From assembly GCF_018588885.1 (NCBI RefSeq), contig NZ_JAFFIW010000019.1, forward strand, positions 1 to 64,000: DNA of 64,000 nt, in the 5' to 3' direction. Positions within the stretch are counted from its first letter, which is position 1. Each line of letters opens with the position of its first letter. The position numbers and the translations under genes are program-made. Below, in pieces: positions 59,907 to 64,000 of this stretch. Under the pieces are notes generated by a model that worked only from the letters and a program-made list of their open reading frames with translations, was not told the origin of the DNA and did not search any database. Origin of the DNA: Mesorhizobium sp. dw_380. GTDB taxonomy: Bacteria; Pseudomonadota; Alphaproteobacteria; Rhizobiales; Rhizobiaceae.

Positions 59907-60922
59907 ACGTCACCTCACAGTCCGCCAATATCAGTGCCTCGCCATCTGGACGAACGCGCAAGAGCAGTTGGAGGGACGTGGCGTTGGCCAATGGCAGCGT
60001 CGTCTCCATCGCGCTGTTCTTCATCGTGGTGTGCGTGGTCTTCTCGCTGGTCACCGGCTCCTTCCTGACGACGCCCAATCTGCTCAACATCGTGCGCCAG
60101 TCGGCGCCGCTGCTGATCGTTGCCGCGGCCATGACCTTCGTCATCACCACAGGCGGCATCGATCTTTCGGTCGGGTCCGTGCTGGCGCTGACGGCGACGC
60201 TGTCGGCCGTCTTGCTGCAGGCCGGCCTGCCGTGGCCGCTGGTCGTCCTCGCCATGCTGGCGCTTGGCGCGGCGATTGGCGCCTTGCAGGGTTTCTTCAT
60301 CGCCTATGAGCGCATACCGGCCTTCATCGTCACACTTGCCGGTCTATCCGTTATCCGCGGCGTCGCGCTGCTGATCACCGGCGGCTATTCGATCCCGGTC
60401 GAGCCGACCAGCTTCTTCGTCAACATCGGCAGGGCATGGTTTCTCGGTGTGCCGGTACCGGCACTGCTCGCCCTTGTCGTCCTGATCGTCGCCTATCTCG
60501 CCTTCAACCAGACGCCGTTCGGCCGCTATGTGACCGGCATCGGGGCCAACGCCGAGGCCGTGCGCCGCGCCGGAGTCGATACACGCTTCATGACGCTCTT
60601 CGTCTACATCCTGTCGGGCACGGCGGCGGCGGTCGCTGGTGTCATTCTGGCGGCCCGGCTCGGCTCCGGCTCGTCGAATTCCGGCCAGGGTTTCGAGCTC
60701 GATGTCATTGCCGCCGTGGTGCTTGGCGGCACCAGCCTGTTCGGCGGACGCGGCACGATCATCGGCACCATCCTCGGCGCGTTGACCGTCGCGGTCATCG
60801 GCAACGGCCTGATCCTCGCGCACATGTCGCCCTTCCTGACGCCGATCGTTACCGGCACAATCATCCTCGTTGCCATCTGGCTGAATTTCCGCCTGTTCAA
60901 GGGCGCAACGCGGAGCCGCTGA
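59903..60922 (+). CDS. Sugar ABC transporter permease (CUT2, RbsC-like)
   Basis: 339 residues with about ten hydrophobic helices. CUT2 features: FVITTGGIDLSVGSVLALTATLSAVLL and the EAA-like GANAEAVRRAGVDTRFMTLFVYILSGTAAAVAGVILAARLGSGSSNSGQGFELDVIAAVVLGGTSLFGGRGTIIGTILGA. It starts with ATG overlapping the ATPase stop and is followed after one base by the phosphotriesterase-like gene, so the importer and the enzymes are one operon. Confidence 0.94.
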   Translation: MNVTSQSANISASPSGRTRKSSWRDVALANGSVVSIALFFIVVCVVFSLVTGSFLTTPNLLNIVRQSAPLLIVAAAMTFVITTGGIDLSVGSVLALTATLSAVLLQAGLPWPLVVLAMLALGAAIGALQGFFIAYERIPAFIVTLAGLSVIRGVALLITGGYSIPVEPTSFFVNIGRAWFLGVPVPALLALVVLIVAYLAFNQTPFGRYVTGIGANAEAVRRAGVDTRFMTLFVYILSGTAAAVAGVILAARLGSGSSNSGQGFELDVIAAVVLGGTSLFGGRGTIIGTILGALTVAVIGNGLILAHMSPFLTPIVTGTIILVAIWLNFRLFKGATRSR

Positions 60923-60923
60923 C

Positions 60924-62012
60924 ATGGATCATCTGTTCGACGACACTCCAAGGCAAAGGGCGCCGATCGGTGTTCGCTCCGGCACCGTTATGACCGTTAC
61001 CGGCCCGGTCGCGATCGCCGACATGGGCGTGACGCTGATGCACGAGCATATCCTGCTCGATGGCGCGACATCGTGGAAATGCCCCTGCCATCCCGATGAG
61101 AACAGGATCGCCGAACAGCCGGTCACCATGGAGATCATCGGCGAGCTGCGGATGAACCCCTACATGAACCGCGACAACGTCTCGCTCGACGACAGCGACC
61201 TAGCGCTTTCGGAACTGGCGAAGTATAGGGCGCTCGGTGGCCACACCGTCGTCGACGCGACCAATATCGGCATCGGCCGCGATCCGGTGAAGCTGGCGCG
61301 CATCGCCCGTGCCTCGGGACTGCGCATCGTCATGGGCACGGGCTTCTACCTGCAGCACACCCACCCCGACTGGCTGAAGGCGATGGACGTCGACGATGTC
61401 ACCGAATTCCTCGTCAACGATGTCGGCGGCGGGGCGGTGCAGCCCGAGATCATGGCCGGCATCATAGGCGAGGTCGGTGTCAGCAAGGATTTCACCGACG
61501 AGGAACGCAAGTCGCTGCGGGCGTCGGCTCGCGCGGCAAAAGTCACCGGCGTGCCGCTGACTATCCACCTGCCCGGCTGGGAACGGCTGGCGCACGACGT
61601 GCTCGACGTGGTCGAGGCGGAAGGCGCCGATCTCAGGCATACGGTGCTGTGCCATATGAACCCGAGCCACGACGATCTCGCGTACCAGCGAAGCCTCGCC
61701 GCGCGCGGCGCCTTCCTGGAATACGACATGATCGGCATGGATTTCTATTACGCCGACCAGGACGCGCAATCGCCTTCAGATGAGCAGAATGCGCGGGCCA
61801 TCCGCTCGCTGATCGACATGGGGCTGGTCGACCGGCTTCTGCTGTCGCAGGACGTCTTTCTCAAGATCATGCTGACCCGTTTCGGCGGCTTCGGCTACGG
61901 CTTCATCCTCAAGCATTTCGTGCCGAGACTGAAACGTCACGGTGTCGAGCAATCGGCGATCGACCGCATGCTCGTCGACAACCCAAAGACCGTGTTCGCC
62001 GCGGGCCTCTGA
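60924..62012 (+). CDS. Phosphotriesterase-family metallohydrolase
   Basis: 362 residues. The binuclear metal site is complete: His40 and His42 in TLMHEHILL, Glu183 in GIIGEVGVSK at the bridging position (Lys, carbamylated, in many relatives), His215 in LTIHLPG, His244 in VLCHMNPSH and Asp310 in LLLSQDVFLK. Such enzymes are lactonases or phosphotriester/amide hydrolases; a Glu bridge occurs in PHP-type members. It follows the permease after one base. It could open a sugar lactone or another cyclic or ester intermediate brought in by the importer (inference). Confidence 0.88.
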   Translation: MDHLFDDTPRQRAPIGVRSGTVMTVTGPVAIADMGVTLMHEHILLDGATSWKCPCHPDENRIAEQPVTMEIIGELRMNPYMNRDNVSLDDSDLALSELAKYRALGGHTVVDATNIGIGRDPVKLARIARASGLRIVMGTGFYLQHTHPDWLKAMDVDDVTEFLVNDVGGGAVQPEIMAGIIGEVGVSKDFTDEERKSLRASARAAKVTGVPLTIHLPGWERLAHDVLDVVEAEGADLRHTVLCHMNPSHDDLAYQRSLAARGAFLEYDMIGMDFYYADQDAQSPSDEQNARAIRSLIDMGLVDRLLLSQDVFLKIMLTRFGGFGYGFILKHFVPRLKRHGVEQSAIDRMLVDNPKTVFAAGL

Positions 62013-62042
62013 GCCGCGGCTCCAAGCAATAAGGGAGTATAC

Positions 62043-62813
62043 ATGTCCAGGAAGAAGGTTCTTCTCGCAGGCGAGTCCTGGGTCTCGACCGCGACACACA
62101 TCAAGGGCTTCGACCAGTTTCCGACCGTGACCTATCACACCGGGGCCGACGAATTGCTGGCCGCCCTGAAGGACAGCCCGTTCGATGTCACCTTCATGCC
62201 GGCGCATGAGGCGCAGCGGAATTTCCCGCAGACCATGGAGACGCTTTCGGCCTATGACGCCGTCGTGCTTTCCGATCTTGGCGCCAACACGCTGTTGCTT
62301 CACCCCGACACCTGGATTCATTCCCGACCGACCCCGAACCGGCTGCGCTTGCTGCGTGATTACGTCCGCAATGGCGGCGGCCTGCTGATGTTCGGCGGCT
62401 ATTACAGCTTCCAGGGCATCAATGGCGGCGCGCGCTATCACAAGACACCGGTCGAAGACGTTCTGCCGGTCACATGCCTTCCCATGGACGACCGTGTCGA
62501 GGTTCCGGAGGGCTATGCGCCGGCCGTCGTCGGTCCGCAGGACCATCCAATCCTCAGGGGCTTGGGCAAAGATTGGCCGATCCTGCTCGGCTTCAATGAG
62601 GTCGCGGTGAAGGATGGTGCGGAAGTTCTCGCCACCGTATCCTCCGACTACCGTTCGCTGCCGCTGTTGGTGACCGGTAAATATGGCAAGGGCCGCACCG
62701 TGGCCTGGACCTCGGATGTCGGCCCGCACTGGTTGCCGCCGGGCTTCATCGCCTGGAACGGCTATAAGACGCTGTTCGAACAGATGCTGGGCTGGGCAAC
62801 GGCCAGGGATTAG
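62043..62813 (+). CDS. GATase1/ThuA-like protein of unknown function
   Basis: 256 residues, cytoplasmic. It has the class-I glutamine-amidotransferase-like Rossmann fold of the STM3548 type: KKVLLAGESWVSTATHIKGFDQF, YDAVVLSDLGANTLLLHPDTW, LRDYVRNGGGLLMFGGYYSFQGINGGARYHKTPVEDVLPV and GKYGKGRTVAWTSDVGPHW. No nucleophilic Cys in a GATase triad position is evident, so it is not a classical amidotransferase; ThuA relatives act on sugars. It sits between the phosphotriesterase-like gene (30 bases) and the PfkB kinase gene (2 bases). Confidence 0.8.
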   Translation: MSRKKVLLAGESWVSTATHIKGFDQFPTVTYHTGADELLAALKDSPFDVTFMPAHEAQRNFPQTMETLSAYDAVVLSDLGANTLLLHPDTWIHSRPTPNRLRLLRDYVRNGGGLLMFGGYYSFQGINGGARYHKTPVEDVLPVTCLPMDDRVEVPEGYAPAVVGPQDHPILRGLGKDWPILLGFNEVAVKDGAEVLATVSSDYRSLPLLVTGKYGKGRTVAWTSDVGPHWLPPGFIAWNGYKTLFEQMLGWATARD

Positions 62814-62815
62814 CC

Positions 62816-63727
62816 ATGCGCGTCCATGTCGTCGGCAATGTCTGCGTCGATACGACGTTTCGGCTGGACCGGTTTCCGGCGGCGGGCGAGACGCTGAACG
62901 CATCCAGTCATGCCGACGGACTTGGCGGCAAGGGTGCGAACCAGGCGGTGGCCGCGGCGCGGACCGGAGCCGATGTCCGCTTCCATGCGGCGATCGGCAA
63001 TGATGCCGCCGGCGCATGGATAAGGGAACAACTGGGCCGCGACCTCGACGCCAGTCATCTTACGATGTTGCCGCTGCCCAGTGACCGGTCGACGATCATG
63101 GTCGATGCGCGGGGCGAGAACCTCATCGTCACCGGCGCGAGTTGCGCCATCGCCTTCGATCCCTTGGCAGACAGTGGGTTTATCCGATCGGTCGAACACG
63201 GCGATATCGTGGTGATGCAGGGCAACCTTTCTCCCGAGATAACGACAGCCTGCCTCAGTGCGGCGCGCGACGTGGGAGCCGTCACTATCTTCAACCCGAG
63301 CCCGCTTGCGGCAGATTACGCACCGATTTTGAGCGACGTCAGCGTCGCTATCGTCAATGCGGGCGAAGCGGAGCAAGTGACCGGAGCCAGTGATCCTGCC
63401 CCGGCAGCCCGCGAACTGATCCGTCGAGGCGCTGGTGCCGCCATTGTGACGCTTGGCGCCGGCGGCTGCCTCGTGGCCGATGGCCAAGGACGGATCGACC
63501 GGATCGCGGCGCCCAGGGTGGCCGTGCTAGACACCAGCGGCGCGGGCGATGTCTTTTGCGGCTGCCTCGCCGGCTGCCTTGCGGCGGGCATGGACCTCGC
63601 CACGGCAGCGCGGATCGCGGTGCGCGCGGCGGCCATTTCGGTTGGACGCGCCGGCACGCTCGGCTCCTGTCCCGATAGGCGGGAGATGAAAATGCTCATG
63701 GAAACGACGGAAGCGGAAACCGCATGA
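62816..63727 (+). CDS. PfkB-family sugar kinase, ribokinase-like
   Basis: 303 residues. Family motifs: GNVCVDTTFRLDRFPAAGETLNASSHADGLGGKGANQAVAAARTGADVRFHAAIGNDAAGAW (sugar-binding GGKGAN), IVTLGAGGCLVAD and the catalytic DTSGAGDVFCGCLAGCLAAG with Asp245 as base. It phosphorylates a sugar or nucleoside with ATP. Its stop overlaps the start of the BtpA-family gene. In this operon it probably phosphorylates the released or imported sugar for the following BtpA-family enzyme (inference). Confidence 0.92.
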   Translation: MRVHVVGNVCVDTTFRLDRFPAAGETLNASSHADGLGGKGANQAVAAARTGADVRFHAAIGNDAAGAWIREQLGRDLDASHLTMLPLPSDRSTIMVDARGENLIVTGASCAIAFDPLADSGFIRSVEHGDIVVMQGNLSPEITTACLSAARDVGAVTIFNPSPLAADYAPILSDVSVAIVNAGEAEQVTGASDPAPAARELIRRGAGAAIVTLGAGGCLVADGQGRIDRIAAPRVAVLDTSGAGDVFCGCLAGCLAAGMDLATAARIAVRAAAISVGRAGTLGSCPDRREMKMLMETTEAETA

Positions 63728-64000
63728 CAAAGTCCCCCAACTCCATCGGTTCCAAACAGGCCGCCAATGACGCGCTGCGGTCGATCTTCGGCAGAAGCAA
63801 GGTGGTGATCGGCGTCGTTCACCTGGCACCCCTGCCGGGTGCGCCGCGCTACGATGGCGAGGCGGTCGAGGCCATCTACCAACGCGGCCTCGACGACGCC
63901 AAAGCCTATCTCGATGGCGGTTGCGACGGCGTGATCATCGAAAACCACGGCGACGTGCCGTTTGCCAAACCGGATGACATCGGGCCTGAAACCTCCGCCT
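63724..64000 (+). CDS. BtpA/SgcQ-family protein, N-terminal part (continues beyond window)
   Basis: Only the first 92 residues are in the window. After a short N-terminal tail the TIM-barrel start of BtpA proteins is visible: VVIGVVHLAPLPGAPRYDGEAVEAIYQRGLDDAKAYLDGGCDGVIIENHGDVPFAKPDDIGPE. The family is named after a photosystem I biogenesis factor, but the sugar-linked SgcQ members are thought to be catabolic. The ATG overlaps the PfkB stop codon (ATGA). It may act on the phosphorylated sugar made by the kinase. Confidence 0.88.
   Translation, partial: MTKSPNSIGSKQAANDALRSIFGRSKVVIGVVHLAPLPGAPRYDGEAVEAIYQRGLDDAKAYLDGGCDGVIIENHGDVPFAKPDDIGPETSA

Noticed and set aside
1..64000. tRNA, rRNA, CRISPR arrays, transposases, integrases
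   Set aside because: None was recognised by reading the sequence and the encoded proteins. A tRNA search program was not available, so a missed tRNA cannot be excluded.

Overview
The window is a chromosomal stretch of a high-GC alphaproteobacterium of the Hyphomicrobiales. Gene content and order fit Mesorhizobium or a close relative best: a rhizobial-type porin, a cycHJKL (ccmIEFH) operon next to degP and next to feuP-feuQ, many ABC uptake systems, and ATGA-type gene overlaps. I see no tRNA, rRNA, CRISPR array, complete insertion sequence, integrase or origin. The genus is an inference from gene content; no database search was made.

Layout. 1-817: 3' end of a porin gene and its terminator. 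1.07-4.72 kb: two tandem TPR-sulfotransferase genes with a fragment of a third copy between them. 4.8-6.9 kb: PLP aminotransferase, MarR regulator, acylphosphatase. 7.0-13.4 kb: leucine/isovalerate catabolic operon (TetR regulator, isovaleryl-CoA dehydrogenase, methylcrotonyl-CoA carboxylase beta and alpha) with a macrodomain gene and a small secreted-protein gene inserted between the two carboxylase subunits. 13.7-24.9 kb: branched-chain amino acid binding protein, Sel1-like protein, DUF2147 protein, small membrane peptides, AMP nucleosidase, EEP phosphatase, DUF922 protease-like protein, ETF-ubiquinone oxidoreductase, a uracil-DNA glycosylase and an HTH regulator. The dehydrogenase at 7.6 kb and ETF-QO at 20.4 kb belong to one electron route, from acyl-CoA to ETF to ubiquinone. 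24.9-32.6 kb: DMT exporter, aminopeptidase N, a toxin-antitoxin pair whose toxin is frameshifted, a PAS histidine kinase and an EF-hand protein.

32.6-47.1 kb, almost all on the minus strand: feuN-like gene, feuP, feuQ, a lipoprotein, ccmI-ccmE-ccmF-ccmH, degP, a second two-component pair and glnE. This block combines envelope sensing, cytochrome c maturation, periplasmic quality control and nitrogen control. 47.3-49.4 kb: an orphan phage-type DUF3168 gene, about 600 bases without a convincing gene, and a family 2 glycosyltransferase.

49.4-57.2 kb: a spermidine/putrescine-type ABC importer (two permeases, Tat-exported binding protein, ATPase), a LysR regulator, and divergently an M20 (AbgB-like) amidohydrolase and a guanidino-group hydrolase of the DDAH/arginine deiminase superfamily. 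This looks like uptake and breakdown of an amide- or guanidine-bearing compound. 57.3 kb to the window end: an HTH-cupin regulator, a pair of palindromic operators, a CUT2-type sugar ABC importer, a phosphotriesterase-like hydrolase, a GATase1/ThuA-like protein, a PfkB sugar kinase and the start of a BtpA-family protein. This last operon is the best candidate for an uncharacterised catabolic pathway. Repeats between genes, two-gene hairpins and several clear palindromic operators are listed separately.
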